A stretch of 64,000 nt of DNA from Salinibaculum litoreum (lineage in GTDB: Archaea; Halobacteriota; Halobacteria; Halobacteriales; Haloarculaceae), in the NCBI GenBank assembly GCA_009789175.1, contig CP046866.1:1178001-1242000 (forward strand). The letters run 5' to 3'. The position numbers and the translations under genes were made by a program. The notes beneath the pieces were generated by a model. The model was given only the letters and a program-made list of their open reading frames with translations, was not told the DNA's origin and made no database searches. Shown here piece after piece: positions 18,528 to 27,502 of the stretch; position 1 is the stretch's first letter; each line of letters starts with the position of its first letter.

Positions 18528-19355
18528 ATGATACACTCCGACTGGGGTGACTGGCTGCCACGAGCCGTCGAAGACGCTGACCCGGACGGTCTGACCGCGT
18601 GGTATCTCGGCTGTAACGGCTTCATCCTGAAGAGTTCGAGTGGCACTACGGTGTTCATCGACCCGTACCTGAACACCGGCGACCCGCCGCGGACGATTCG
18701 GATGGTGCCGGTCCCCTTCGACCCGGCCGATGTGGAAGAAGCCGACGCTGTGCTGGCGACACACGAGCACTCGGACCACGTTGACGGTCCCAGCCAGGCA
18801 CCGATTCTGGCGGGGACCGGGGCTAGCTTCTACGGGCCCGACGCCAGCATCGATGTCGTCCGTAACGAGGGGTGGCTCGAAGAGTGGGACGTTTCGTCGG
18901 GCCAACTCGAACGGGTCAGCGAGGAGGACTCCATCCGAATCGGGGACCTCACCGTCCACGTGGAACCGGCCAACGACCCGGATGCCGACCATCCCGTCTC
19001 CTACGTCATCGAACACCAGTCCGGGACGTTCTTCCACGGCGGTGACGCCAGGCCCGGTGCCTTCGAAGACGTCGGTGAGGATTACGATATAGACGTGGGC
19101 GTGCTGGCGTTCGGCAGTGCAGGGATGATTCCGGACAAACAGACACGAGAGCCGAAATACACCCAGTGGTACAACGACGAGAACATGATTATCGAGGCGG
19201 CCAACGAACTGCAACTCGACACGCTCGTCCCGACCCACTGGGATATGTGGAAAGGGCTGGGTGCGGACCCCACAGCGTTGCACAACCACGTGAACAGCTT
19301 CACGTATCCACACACCCTCGATGTGGTCGAAATCGGGGACAAGTTCGAAATCTGA
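18528..19355 (+). CDS. MBL-fold metallo-hydrolase, UlaG-like
   Basis: A 275-aa zinc-dependent hydrolase. The metallo-beta-lactamase motif is THEHSDHVD near residue 83, the middle-metal histidine is in FFHGGDARPG, and the late histidine in VPTHWDMWKG. The spacing resembles L-ascorbate-6-phosphate lactonase UlaG, but no ascorbate genes are nearby, so the substrate is unknown. A TTAG TATA-like element lies ~26 nt upstream. Confidence 0.82.
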   Translation: MIHSDWGDWLPRAVEDADPDGLTAWYLGCNGFILKSSSGTTVFIDPYLNTGDPPRTIRMVPVPFDPADVEEADAVLATHEHSDHVDGPSQAPILAGTGASFYGPDASIDVVRNEGWLEEWDVSSGQLERVSEEDSIRIGDLTVHVEPANDPDADHPVSYVIEHQSGTFFHGGDARPGAFEDVGEDYDIDVGVLAFGSAGMIPDKQTREPKYTQWYNDENMIIEAANELQLDTLVPTHWDMWKGLGADPTALHNHVNSFTYPHTLDVVEIGDKFEI

Positions 19356-19450
19356 TTGCACGACGGCAGTCCGTATCCCAGGCTACGCCCACTCTATTGG
19401 TTTGGGAACAGTAAATAGCTTTAATACCGTCGCAGAAAGGATTTAGGAAT

Positions 19451-20677
19451 ATGAGTGACTCACAGGCCTACGAGGAGGTCCGTATCTCCTCGGATGGGGT
19501 GACGGTGGTCAAACGGTTCGAGGAGGACGAATTTCCCGTGCCGGCTATTGCATTCGAATTCGCCTCGAACCGCGACGAGTCCATCACAGTTACGCTGACG
19601 GACGAGGTACCGGAGGGGGTGGCCGTCGAGGACCTGGGCTTTCACCCGGAATACGGCAGCGAATACTGGACTATCGACAACGAGCAGATTACCTTCGAGA
19701 AAGAACTCGACGCGAACGCGGAGTACACGACTGTCTACGGCATCCGCGCGACCGGAACCGACGATGTCGAGCAGTTCCTGACGCAGCCACAGATTGACGA
19801 GGTGGACCCACCACTACCCGAGGGCGCGGAGGGAAAACTGGAGGAGGGTGAAACTGACGGGGAAGGCGAGGACGACCTGATTCCGGAAACGGACGACGAT
19901 ATCGTCAAGGATGTCATCGCCGGCGATGGGGAAGTGCCGGGCCTGGAAGACGAGGAAGAAGCCGACGACGAGGAAATCGAGACCCTGAATCTCAAAGACC
20001 CCAACGAGCCCGAGAGTACGCAGACCGGCAGTAGTACCGCCGACGGCGATGACGGCGACGCACCAGCGGTGGACCTCGACGGTGAGTCAATTGTCGGTGC
20101 GATTGCGGAGGAAATCCGTCAGAACAACGTCTCCGTCGACGATATGAAGCTGCTCACCCGTGCCATCGAGAAGCTCTCCGAGCGCGAGGAGACCACCAAC
20201 GGGAGTGGGGACGGCGTACAAGACGCACGGGTCGACAAGCTCCAGAAGGATATCGCGGACCTGCGGGCGTACACCGACGCCCTCGAAGAGTTCCTCGAAG
20301 AAAACGGCACCGGCGACCAGCTCATCCAAGACTTCAGAGACCAGCTAGACGAGGTCAACACCTCACTGGACAATGTCGAAGCCGAACTCGCTGAAACGAC
20401 CGAGACTGTCGACGATGTCCGCGAGGAGGTCACCGATGTCTCGAACGAAGTCGAGGCTATCAGTGACGAGGTCGATACCGTGGCCGGGGAAGTTGATGAC
20501 GTGGAGTCGAGCGTCGACGACCTCGAAGGCTCGCTTGCCGAGGTCGAAACAGCAGTCGACGAGCTCGAAGAGGAGGTCACCGACGGCGACGTGTCTGCTC
20601 GCCTCGAAGAGATAGAGGACGAGCTAGAGGACCTGCGGGAGTGGCAGGACCAGATCAAGAACACGTTCGGCGGGTAA
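19451..20677 (+). CDS. Acidic coiled-coil protein of unknown function
   Basis: A 408-aa, very acidic protein. Residues ~1-115 form a compact beta-rich region (SDGVTVVKRFEEDEFPVPA) that resembles a surface-protein-like domain. Residues ~125-220 are a disordered Glu/Asp linker. Residues ~225-400 are a long coiled coil with strong heptads such as VEAELAETTETVDDVREEV. No signal peptide or membrane segment, so cytosolic. A TATA-like CTTTAATACC at 19420-19430 serves it. The HisG-like gene follows 57 nt later on the same strand. I do not know its function. Confidence 0.75.
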   Translation: MSDSQAYEEVRISSDGVTVVKRFEEDEFPVPAIAFEFASNRDESITVTLTDEVPEGVAVEDLGFHPEYGSEYWTIDNEQITFEKELDANAEYTTVYGIRATGTDDVEQFLTQPQIDEVDPPLPEGAEGKLEEGETDGEGEDDLIPETDDDIVKDVIAGDGEVPGLEDEEEADDEEIETLNLKDPNEPESTQTGSSTADGDDGDAPAVDLDGESIVGAIAEEIRQNNVSVDDMKLLTRAIEKLSEREETTNGSGDGVQDARVDKLQKDIADLRAYTDALEEFLEENGTGDQLIQDFRDQLDEVNTSLDNVEAELAETTETVDDVREEVTDVSNEVEAISDEVDTVAGEVDDVESSVDDLEGSLAEVETAVDELEEEVTDGDVSARLEEIEDELEDLREWQDQIKNTFGG

Positions 20678-20734
20678 GACCAAACTCGGCGGAAACCGGT
20701 TGCGTTTTGTCTCCGGGTATCGAGGTGTCGGGCA

Positions 20735-21625
20735 ATGAGTACCGTGCGGGTTGCCGTCCCGAGGAAAGGTCGCCCACTCGAGAGCGTCCTCGAACTGTTC
20801 GCAGACAGGGCCGACTTTGCCGAGACGGCCGACAGTATCAGCTCGACGCTGCGGTTCGAGAAGGCGGTCACCAAGGACAAACAACAGGCCGACCGTGATG
20901 TGTACGACCGACTGACCGAGTACAGTACCCTCACGGAGCCCCAGGCACCGGAGTACACACTCCTTCGGGACGACCGTAGCGGGAAACCCCGCCGCATCGT
21001 CTTCGACAGTGTAACCGTCCCGACGCCGGCAGGGGATATACAACTCGTCGGGCGTGAGGAACCGTTCCGGGCACTGCGAACCCACGAGTTCGCACTCGGC
21101 TTCGACAGTGCAGACCTCGTTTTGGAGGAAGTCGCCCAGTTGCGCGATGCCCCGATTGACGGGCTGGCGGCGCTCAACGAGCGTATCGATCCACTGGATA
21201 CGGACGTTCGTGTGGTTGATGGGCTGGGCGATACCGTCTCTCATACGCTGCTGGCGACGCCAGAGGTGCTATCCGGGACCGGGAGTGACCTCGACCGCTC
21301 GTTCGTCGACGAGTACGAGGGCGAACTCTGTATCTCCCCCCGGTACGAGCGTCTCGTCGAGGCCGTTCTCGGCACCGGAAATCTGGACGGTATCGAGTTC
21401 ACCTACCCCCGGGAAGGCATCGAAGAGGAGGCGTCGATAGCTGACACCGGCATGGGGGTCTATCTGACAGTCACCGGGTCGACTGCCCGCGACCACGGTC
21501 TCATAGTGGGGGAGGAACTGTTTCCCAGTGAGACGGTCCTGCTCGAAAACACCGCTGAGCTTGACGAGACCACCTGGTCTGTCCGGACGTTGCTCGACCG
21601 TGGTACTGAACAGACCGTTTACTGA
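20735..21625 (+). CDS. HisG-like (ATP phosphoribosyltransferase fold) protein
   Basis: A 296-aa cytosolic protein that resembles HisG but is diverged. The N-terminus RVAVPRKGRPLESVLELF matches the first strand and loop of HisG. A DADLG-like stretch is at FALGFDSADLVLEEV. The second-lobe signature of HisG, (A/V)D-x-V-E-T-G-x-T-(L/A)-x-x-N-G-L, appears here as ADTGMGVYLTVTGSTARDHGL followed by EELFPSETVLLEN. (The first part ends at STARDHGL.) Insertions around residues 50-95 are not HisG-like. Whether it binds PRPP/ATP is unknown; histidine genes are not nearby. Confidence 0.6.
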   Translation: MSTVRVAVPRKGRPLESVLELFADRADFAETADSISSTLRFEKAVTKDKQQADRDVYDRLTEYSTLTEPQAPEYTLLRDDRSGKPRRIVFDSVTVPTPAGDIQLVGREEPFRALRTHEFALGFDSADLVLEEVAQLRDAPIDGLAALNERIDPLDTDVRVVDGLGDTVSHTLLATPEVLSGTGSDLDRSFVDEYEGELCISPRYERLVEAVLGTGNLDGIEFTYPREGIEEEASIADTGMGVYLTVTGSTARDHGLIVGEELFPSETVLLENTAELDETTWSVRTLLDRGTEQTVY

Positions 21626-21667
21626 CACGATAGGAAGCTTTTAGCCGGCCTGTGACGATTGGCAGGT

Positions 21668-22678
21668 GTGGCAACCGAACGACGGACCGTCCTGGTGGGC
21701 ACCGGCCTGGTCGTCGCCGCCATCGCTGCGTTTGTCCTCTCACACGTCATCGGGACGATAGCAATCGCTATCGCAGCCAGTTACGTGTTGCTGCCCTTGC
21801 ACAAGTGGTTCAACCGGCATGGGGTGCCGGCGTACTGGAGTGCCATCCTGACGACGTTGGCTGGTGTCGTCGTGAGCCTCGTGTTACTCCTTCCGTTTGC
21901 GTTCGTGCTGTACGTTCGCCGCCGAGCGCTGGTACAGGCTATCGATGCGCTCGACGCGTCGGTACCTATCGAGGTTGGAGAGACCAGCTACGTCATCTCC
22001 CTGGCACCCGTTCAGGAGGCGCTGACACCGAACGTGTCTCAGTTTGCCGTTGAACTCGGACAGCGCCTGTCGGTACTCTCGGCGAAGTTCATCGTGTATG
22101 CTTTCGTCGTGTTTGCGCTACTGTACTATCACAGCAAGCTCAGGTCGCTGGTCTTCGGACCGGTGCCGCCGACGTACCATTTCATCATCGACGAGATACA
22201 CACCCGCCTGCGCGAAGTCATCTTCGGCCACTACGTGCTCGTGCTGGTCGGTGGGGCAGTGACCTACACGACGGGGTTGGGAGTGTTTTTCCTGTTGGGC
22301 TACAACCTGCCCTTTGCCCTCGCTCTGGTCGGCGCTGTCCTGTGGATTCTACCGTTCGTGAGTGCCGCTCCGCTCGTCTTCGGGTTGGCTGTCTGGCACC
22401 TGCTCAACGGTGAGCTACTGATGATGCTTTTGATTACGGCGCTGGGTGCGATATTCCTCGTCGCAATACCGAACCTGTTCGTCGATGCCGTCCGGTTTCG
22501 CTTTGGCGACCCCGAACGGCTCTCGCAGACGATGTACTTCGTCGGCTTCGTCGGTGGCGGGCTCACTATCGGGCTCGTCGGTTTCATCGTTGGCCCGCTA
22601 CTGCTGACCATACTGGTCACGCTGGTGGGGCTCCTCGCGAAAGCCAGCGCGACGGAACCCACGGGCCAGTTCGGATGA
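21668..22678 (+). CDS. AI-2E family transporter (UPF0118)
   Basis: A 336-aa integral membrane protein with about eight helices, arranged 3+1+4 as in the AI-2E/PerM exporter family. Family marks are PFAFVLYVRRR after helix 3, the amphipathic helix region near residue 130, and the late FVSAAPLVFGLAVW and FIVGPLLLTILVTL helices. The GTG at 21668 is preferred because a CTTTTAG element at 21636-21642 is ~26 nt upstream; a TTG at 21659 is the alternative. Members export small metabolites or act as Na+/H+ antiporters; the substrate here is unknown. Confidence 0.83.
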   Translation: MATERRTVLVGTGLVVAAIAAFVLSHVIGTIAIAIAASYVLLPLHKWFNRHGVPAYWSAILTTLAGVVVSLVLLLPFAFVLYVRRRALVQAIDALDASVPIEVGETSYVISLAPVQEALTPNVSQFAVELGQRLSVLSAKFIVYAFVVFALLYYHSKLRSLVFGPVPPTYHFIIDEIHTRLREVIFGHYVLVLVGGAVTYTTGLGVFFLLGYNLPFALALVGAVLWILPFVSAAPLVFGLAVWHLLNGELLMMLLITALGAIFLVAIPNLFVDAVRFRFGDPERLSQTMYFVGFVGGGLTIGLVGFIVGPLLLTILVTLVGLLAKASATEPTGQFG

Positions 22679-22697
22679 GCGTCTCTCTCGGGGATTG

Positions 22698-23570
22698 CTA
22701 CGAATTCACACGTTCGAGATAGTGATTGACGACGACCTGCCCTTTCGAGGTCAGTACTGGTCCCTCTTCCCCGGATTCGATAAGTCCCTTCTCGTGTAAC
22801 GAATGAAGGATTCGTTTGACCAGTTTCGGTTCGATACCGAGGACACTCGACAGGGACACTCCCATATCGCCTGCGGAGTAGATGGTGGCCAGTGTCTCCG
22901 TCTCGGGATCAGAGAGTTCGATGTTCTCCAGTGAAGCCATAAGCTTGCGGTACTCCCGACGGAGATACCGACCGAGAATCGAGAGCTTTCGATTCGATTT
23001 GGTCGCTGCCACCGTCGTCATTGCTTCGTTGTTCTGCATGTGACTGACCACGACGACAGGTCGGTCCGTGCCATCGATTGCCCGCGAGTCACGGCTGAAA
23101 TCAACGACCGAATCCAGAGCGATACTCACCGGGCCTTCGTTCGTATCGAAGGCGACTTTCCCCGATTGAAGACTGAGAATCCCACCCTGAAACGGCGTAT
23201 CCAGCACACGCCCGCCGAGTTTCTCCGGGTGTTTGATCGTCGCAGACGACCCGTTGAGAACGGCCTTGAACAAAACGGTAGAGAACTTTCGGATGGTATC
23301 CTCGTCGGCGGCAACCAGCGCCACCGAGTGCCTGCCACCTTCCTCGAAGGCGACTGTCACCGGTGACCCCGGCAACGCGTCGAACACCTGCGGGACCGAA
23401 CCGACATTGATATCGACCACGCTGTCCAAAGGAATTTTCACTTTCTTATCGTCGCTTGCAGCGAGAACTAACTGCGCTTCTCCGAGGAGTACACGGCCCT
23501 CTGCTGGTCCGTCGAACTGCTCAGACTCGGCATCGAATCGGGCCTGGAAATCAGCGAGAACCGATGGCAT
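22698..23570 (-). CDS. cheF: Taxis adaptor protein CheF
   Basis: A 290-aa cytosolic protein of the archaeal CheF family (DUF439), which links phospho-CheY to the archaellum. The N-terminal two thirds are two repeated beta-rich halves (EGRVLLGEAQLVLAAS and GGILSLQSGKVAFDT), and the C-terminal ~75 residues are a winged-helix-like domain (VSLSSVLGIEPKLVKRIL, KGLIESGEEG). Full length for the family. It stands alone: no che or archaellin genes are visible on either side. A TATA-like GGCTATAAACC on the minus strand near 23672-23682 would give an ~80-nt leader. Confidence 0.85.
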   Translation of the reverse strand: MPSVLADFQARFDAESEQFDGPAEGRVLLGEAQLVLAASDDKKVKIPLDSVVDINVGSVPQVFDALPGSPVTVAFEEGGRHSVALVAADEDTIRKFSTVLFKAVLNGSSATIKHPEKLGGRVLDTPFQGGILSLQSGKVAFDTNEGPVSIALDSVVDFSRDSRAIDGTDRPVVVVSHMQNNEAMTTVAATKSNRKLSILGRYLRREYRKLMASLENIELSDPETETLATIYSAGDMGVSLSSVLGIEPKLVKRILHSLHEKGLIESGEEGPVLTSKGQVVVNHYLERVNS

Positions 23571-23708
23571 GCAGGGAATGTATCAGTCCCTTTAGCCGGA
23601 ACAGTATTGAGCGTTGCTGTTGTGCAACCGTCCTGTCCGGACACTCCGAAGTTAGATATAGCGCCATGTGGTTTATAGCCCCGTTCCCGGTAACCAAATA
23701 CTGTGTTA
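23571..23708. terminator. AT-rich spacer with likely integrase terminator
   Basis: 138 nt between cheF and the recombinase gene. The stretch at about 23700-23735, overlapping the recombinase 3' end, is almost pure A/T on both strands and would give T-rich transcript ends for the minus-strand recombinase. The promoter of cheF also lies here. Confidence 0.35.
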
Positions 23709-24731
23709 TTATAATATATTATATATGTTTTCTTTGTAGACACCCCTGACGCGAGAGCCCCAGTCATGTGTGTACGTATCGATAACATCCTGTGCAACAT
23801 CTCCTCGCAGGTACTTCACGACCCCCCGGTCGCCTGTTCGGTCACGCAGATGTGTCGTGAAAAAGTGTCGGAAGTAATGCGGGGTTACGTTCTCTTCGGG
23901 CCCACCGCCATCGCTGTACCAGCCCGCATCACGGGCGTGGGATTCCACCATGTGGTGAACCATATCCGGCGTGAGGCGCTTGCCCCACTCGCCCGCAGTG
24001 CTAACGAACAGTGGCCGTGTCTCTGTGCGTCCATCCGGCCGGATTGCGAGCCAGCGCCGGATGAGATAGGCGAGTTCGTCGTCGACGGGAATCGTGGTCG
24101 CCCGCTTTCGCTTGCTCGAAGCAGTCCGTTCCTGTCCGTTGTACACTTCCCCCTGCGTTGGCTCAGAGTCCACGTAGAACGATGGTGCTCGACCGTCGAG
24201 GTTCGCACGGGAGTTCAACGCGACGGGAGATGTGTCGAGTGTCAGGTCTCGCAAGTCGAGGTTACAGAGTTCCCCCGCACGAATCCCCGTCTTCAGCAGC
24301 GTGCCGATAACCGCAGCGTCGAGTGGGTGGTCGATAGTTCCAAAGAAATCCCGCATCTCGATGATGGAGATATCCCGTCTTGCAGGGTCTGTGTTAATCG
24401 ACTCGTCGATTTCTTCCAGAACCAGAGACATCGGATTGTCGTCGAACCGCCCGACCTGGACCATATACTCGTAGAATCGGTGGAGATAGGAGGCGTATGT
24501 TGCAACAGTACTCTCCGCGACTGACCCACGAAGGCCGTGAATGTACGCCATACAGTCCCGGTGGTTTGCCTCCCCCAGAGACAGGCCGCGGGAGTCGAGA
24601 TACGACTCAAAGTCCGTGAGGACACGACGGTAGGCATCTCTGGTTCGTGGCTTTTTACCCTGGTAGGTAATGTCTTCGAGGAAGTACTCGATAGCGGGCT
24701 GACTGTCCTTATCGGCGGTATCGCTGCTCAT
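23709..24731 (-). CDS. Tyrosine recombinase (phage integrase/XerA-like)
   Basis: A 340-aa site-specific recombinase. The N-terminal SAM-like core-binding domain spans ~15-110 (TRDAYRRVLTDFESYLDSRG). The catalytic domain shows the first arginine in LLKTGIRAGELCNLDLRDL, a lysine in the beta-hairpin region, the HxxR box HYFRHFFTTHLR and the nucleophile region VIDTYTHDW. All expected catalytic positions seem present, so it is probably active. The start at 24729-24731 overlaps the stop of the upstream DUF5805-like gene by 4 nt. It could be an element integrase or a host recombinase; no tRNA lies next to it. Confidence 0.85.
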   Translation of the reverse strand: MSSDTADKDSQPAIEYFLEDITYQGKKPRTRDAYRRVLTDFESYLDSRGLSLGEANHRDCMAYIHGLRGSVAESTVATYASYLHRFYEYMVQVGRFDDNPMSLVLEEIDESINTDPARRDISIIEMRDFFGTIDHPLDAAVIGTLLKTGIRAGELCNLDLRDLTLDTSPVALNSRANLDGRAPSFYVDSEPTQGEVYNGQERTASSKRKRATTIPVDDELAYLIRRWLAIRPDGRTETRPLFVSTAGEWGKRLTPDMVHHMVESHARDAGWYSDGGGPEENVTPHYFRHFFTTHLRDRTGDRGVVKYLRGDVAQDVIDTYTHDWGSRVRGVYKENIYNIL

Positions 24732-25144
24732 GAGTCGAGTGTGTAACCCCCGTGCCGGCCGCTGTAGCGGATGCGGTTCGCCGACTGGAGTTCTTGGAGT
24801 GTCCCCTCCAGCCGGGATTCGACATCTTCGGTCACAGCGGCCAGCAACTCGTCCCACGAGAGGTGGTCGTCGGTCGACAGCGTTTCGAGAACGGTCTCCT
24901 CCAGCGACGGACTGGACTGTGGTGTCGGTTCCGGCCCGCCCTCCGACTCGGGTGGAGCCGCCGACGGTTCCGGTGGTGCCTCCCCTTCGAACCCCGACCG
25001 GCCAGCCTGTACCATGGTCTTGACGAACTCGCTTCGACTCATGCCGAGTTCGTCAGCATGGTCGTCCCACTCTGCCCGCTGGTAGGCCGGGAGGTATGTC
25101 TTCACCACCGTCCGCGAAGTATCCTTCTCGCTCTCGGATGCCAT
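24728..25144 (-). CDS. DUF5805-type putative DNA-binding partner of the recombinase
   Basis: A 138-aa protein with three parts. Residues ~8-45 (RTVVKTYLPAYQRAEWDDHA, then LGMSRSEFVKTMVQAGR) look like a ribbon-helix-helix-type DNA-binding unit. A Pro/Glu-rich linker follows (~50-85). The C-terminal ~50 residues (EETVLETLSTDDHLSWDELL, then LQSANRIRYSGRHGGY) look like a winged helix. This matches the haloarchaeal DUF5805 family, usually found with this recombinase. Overlap by 4 nt implies translational coupling and a joint job, such as regulating or directing recombination. Confidence 0.75.
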   Translation of the reverse strand: MASESEKDTSRTVVKTYLPAYQRAEWDDHADELGMSRSEFVKTMVQAGRSGFEGEAPPEPSAAPPESEGGPEPTPQSSPSLEETVLETLSTDDHLSWDELLAAVTEDVESRLEGTLQELQSANRIRYSGRHGGYTLDS

Positions 25145-26359
25145 ACACGGCCCCTCGACCGCCCATCACATCAATCTATCCCCACACTCACGGCTAAAGA
25201 CCCTTATTTGTGGGTGTGGATACTCAAACCTGCGAGAAGTGTGATGCAGAAGGGACATAATAGTACTACTGACACAGCTAAAAAACATATTTGTGTGCGT
25301 GGTACCACTAGTTGCAAGAGGTCATTGTCGGGATGGCGGTATCCGTGAATCCCATTTCCAGCACCACCTGGAATAGTGGACATCCGTGAACTGCCCTCTT
25401 CAGGTGTTTGACCCCTGGAGTCGCACCTCTCAGATGGTGTTCCCGCGGGCTTTTATGTGCCCCCAAGGATACATGCGGGAATGGGAGCAGAACACTCGGG
25501 AAGATCTATGACTGATGCTTTCGGGTACCAGATTGGACAGAGCGTCGTACGTGGCGATAGGAGTTTGCATCGGGCCGGACCTGGTTGCCTGATTTCCCGA
25601 GGCGGCATCTGTCTGCCAAGGCTGTCCAGGGTGAAAAGTACACACGTAGGCACTGGCGACAGATAGCTGGTGAGTATAACACAGCATACCCTCTGGCAAC
25701 GCCCTTTTGAAACGTGGCCGTGGCACAGGCGTGTCGCGACTGCCGATGCTGAAATTCTATGGCGACCGACCCAGGTGTTGTTTCTGTAGCGTTGGCCTAA
25801 GAGAGTCCGTGCCTGTGTGACTACATTGCCCATATCCTGTAGATTCCAGGACACATTTGTCGGAGACTTGGGTTGGTGCAGGCAGGAACGATCGATTCTT
25901 CCGATTAGTCGTGGACACCCTTGGTAGCGCACAGCGTTCGTTCCCGGCACACCTCGAAATCCCCAAAATGACGCTTCACAGCGGCCCCCGTCTCTCGATG
26001 TCCGAAAGAGAACGGCGCATCAGCCATTTTCAGCGAACGAGCATCGGAACAGTATCAATCTCGGCGAGCCGTCTGGGTGTCAGCTCTGAGCGAGGCGTAT
26101 GACAGGCCAGACATGGCTGCTTGGCGAACCCTCCGGGCCCCCTGTGTCAGACCGACGGATTTTATCACGGGGATGGAAGACCCATGCATAAGCGAAATTC
26201 CGCCCCGAAAAGCGACACGACGCTGAAACGGTTTATGATGTAGCCGCCAATCACGCTATTGGTCGGTGTGAGTCCCTACGACCAGCAGTACCGTGAATGC
26301 GCGCTTGCTGCTTCAGCCACAGACACGACGATTATGTCAGCAGCAGTATGTGAAGGTAG
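25145..26359. other. Gene-free decay zone
   Basis: About 1.2 kb without a reading frame that looks coding in composition or in any family I recognise. Short frames on both strands have frequent Cys/Arg/Ser and no continuity. TATA-like stretches occur (for example CTTTTATG near 25450 and TTTTATCACGG near 26160) but lead only to short frames. It lies between the recombinase pair and a clear pseudogene, which suggests decayed genes whose identity is lost. Confidence 0.55.
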
Positions 26360-27072
26360 TTACCGGTCGGTGTCTTTCCATTCGTCCGAGTTACCCTCGT
26401 GGAATCCACCTTTGGCATGTCGTTCGTGGGGCCAGAGGGTGACGCCCGAGAGTCGACGTAGCATGCACCCACAATGGCACCACCGCGACGCCGGGGATGC
26501 GAGCGATTCCAGCAGTTGTCAGCCAGTCCTGGCGCGGCGTGAACCCAGTCATCCTGAAGACCCATAGCCAGTAGGATACTGAGTAGAGCAAGGTACACAC
26601 GCCGCAATCGATTCGTGAGGGCTTCGTATACGGGACTTTCAGTGTTGACCTGATTGTCCCTGCTCAGTTCGACCCGCCGGTCGTGTCGTTCAATCCCCTC
26701 GGACGGGTCCAGGGCGTTTGCAAACAGATTCTGTTGACTGACCCGAACTCGGGAGCGGAAGACATCGTAGTCCCGGTACCGCCGTGTCCCGATACCCAGG
26801 AAGATGGTAACGACCACAATGCCAGTTAGCAAAATGTAGTGCGGGTTGTCGGGGCTCGAAAACGCACATGTCAGAATTGCTGCCATCAGCGTCACTGCCC
26901 ACGTCGTCGTCTCGTCGAGGCACTGGCGCCACGTTCCCACTCGGTCGGCCTCTCCGCGATAGGCATGGGCAGCATCGAACCGAGTCCCGTACTATCGTCG
27001 ACCATTTCGCGGCCAATCTCCCGTCGGTCTGGTGCTGTTGGGTCGAACTCATCACCACTCGAATCGTCATGA
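26360..27072 (-). pseudogene. DUF2270 membrane protein pseudogene, three frame changes
   Basis: Reading the minus strand, homologous segments of one haloarchaeal DUF2270 protein follow each other in different frames. Segment 1 (about 27065-26975) gives EFDPTAPDRREIGREMVDD. After a frame change near 26975, segment 2 gives AHAYRGEADRVGTWRQCLDE, then AFSSPDNPHYILL and the RRYRDYDVFRSRVRVSQQN region, then LRRVYLALLSILLA. After a change near 26565, segment 3 gives VFRMTGFTPRQDW and IARIPGVAVVP. After a change near 26450, segment 4 gives GVTLWPHERHAKGGFHEGN and ends at the TAA at 26360-26362. Intact members have ~220-240 residues; this one cannot make a full product. Confidence 0.82.
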
Positions 27073-27502
27073 CGAAGAGAGAGCCTCTCACTAGATGAAT
27101 AGTTATGCTGATTGTACAGTCTAGCACGTCACGTCTGGAGAATCGTTGTCCCGCTGGCAGTGCACCGGGTGAACAAAGAAAAGAAAATCTCCGGAGTGTC
27201 ATTTTCTAGTCATTGGGTGGAATTGTATTCTAGACCGAATACATGCAACCATAGGCAAAATAAACCATATGGCGATATATCAATACACACGACGTGCGAC
27301 TACCGCTGGCAGGTCGTTTCGCGGTCACCGTCGCAGTGCAGATTGCTGAGGTGTATTGGCCCAGATACACTCTGCGCTGAAACTGCCGGGCTTCCCCTCT
27401 CACGGATTCACCAGAATTCACAGCATACTCTGCCGACAACATTCTTCACCGGGTGGGGTGTAGAGGGCGTATGGTCATGCTGTTTTCCCGAGGTGGTAGC
27501 TG
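27073..27502. other. Spacer upstream of pyruvate kinase
   Basis: 430 nt without a gene. It is AT-richer than the surroundings between about 27110 and 27300. The last part carries the ribosome-binding-like GAGGTGG at 27490-27496 before the GTG start of pyruvate kinase. I see no repeat or RNA gene in it; it continues the decay zone. Confidence 0.5.

Noticed and set aside
25453-25950. A 165-codon minus-strand frame in the decay zone
   Set aside because: Cys/Arg/Ser-rich composition, no recognisable family and no promoter at the right distance. It may be a remnant but cannot be supported as a gene.
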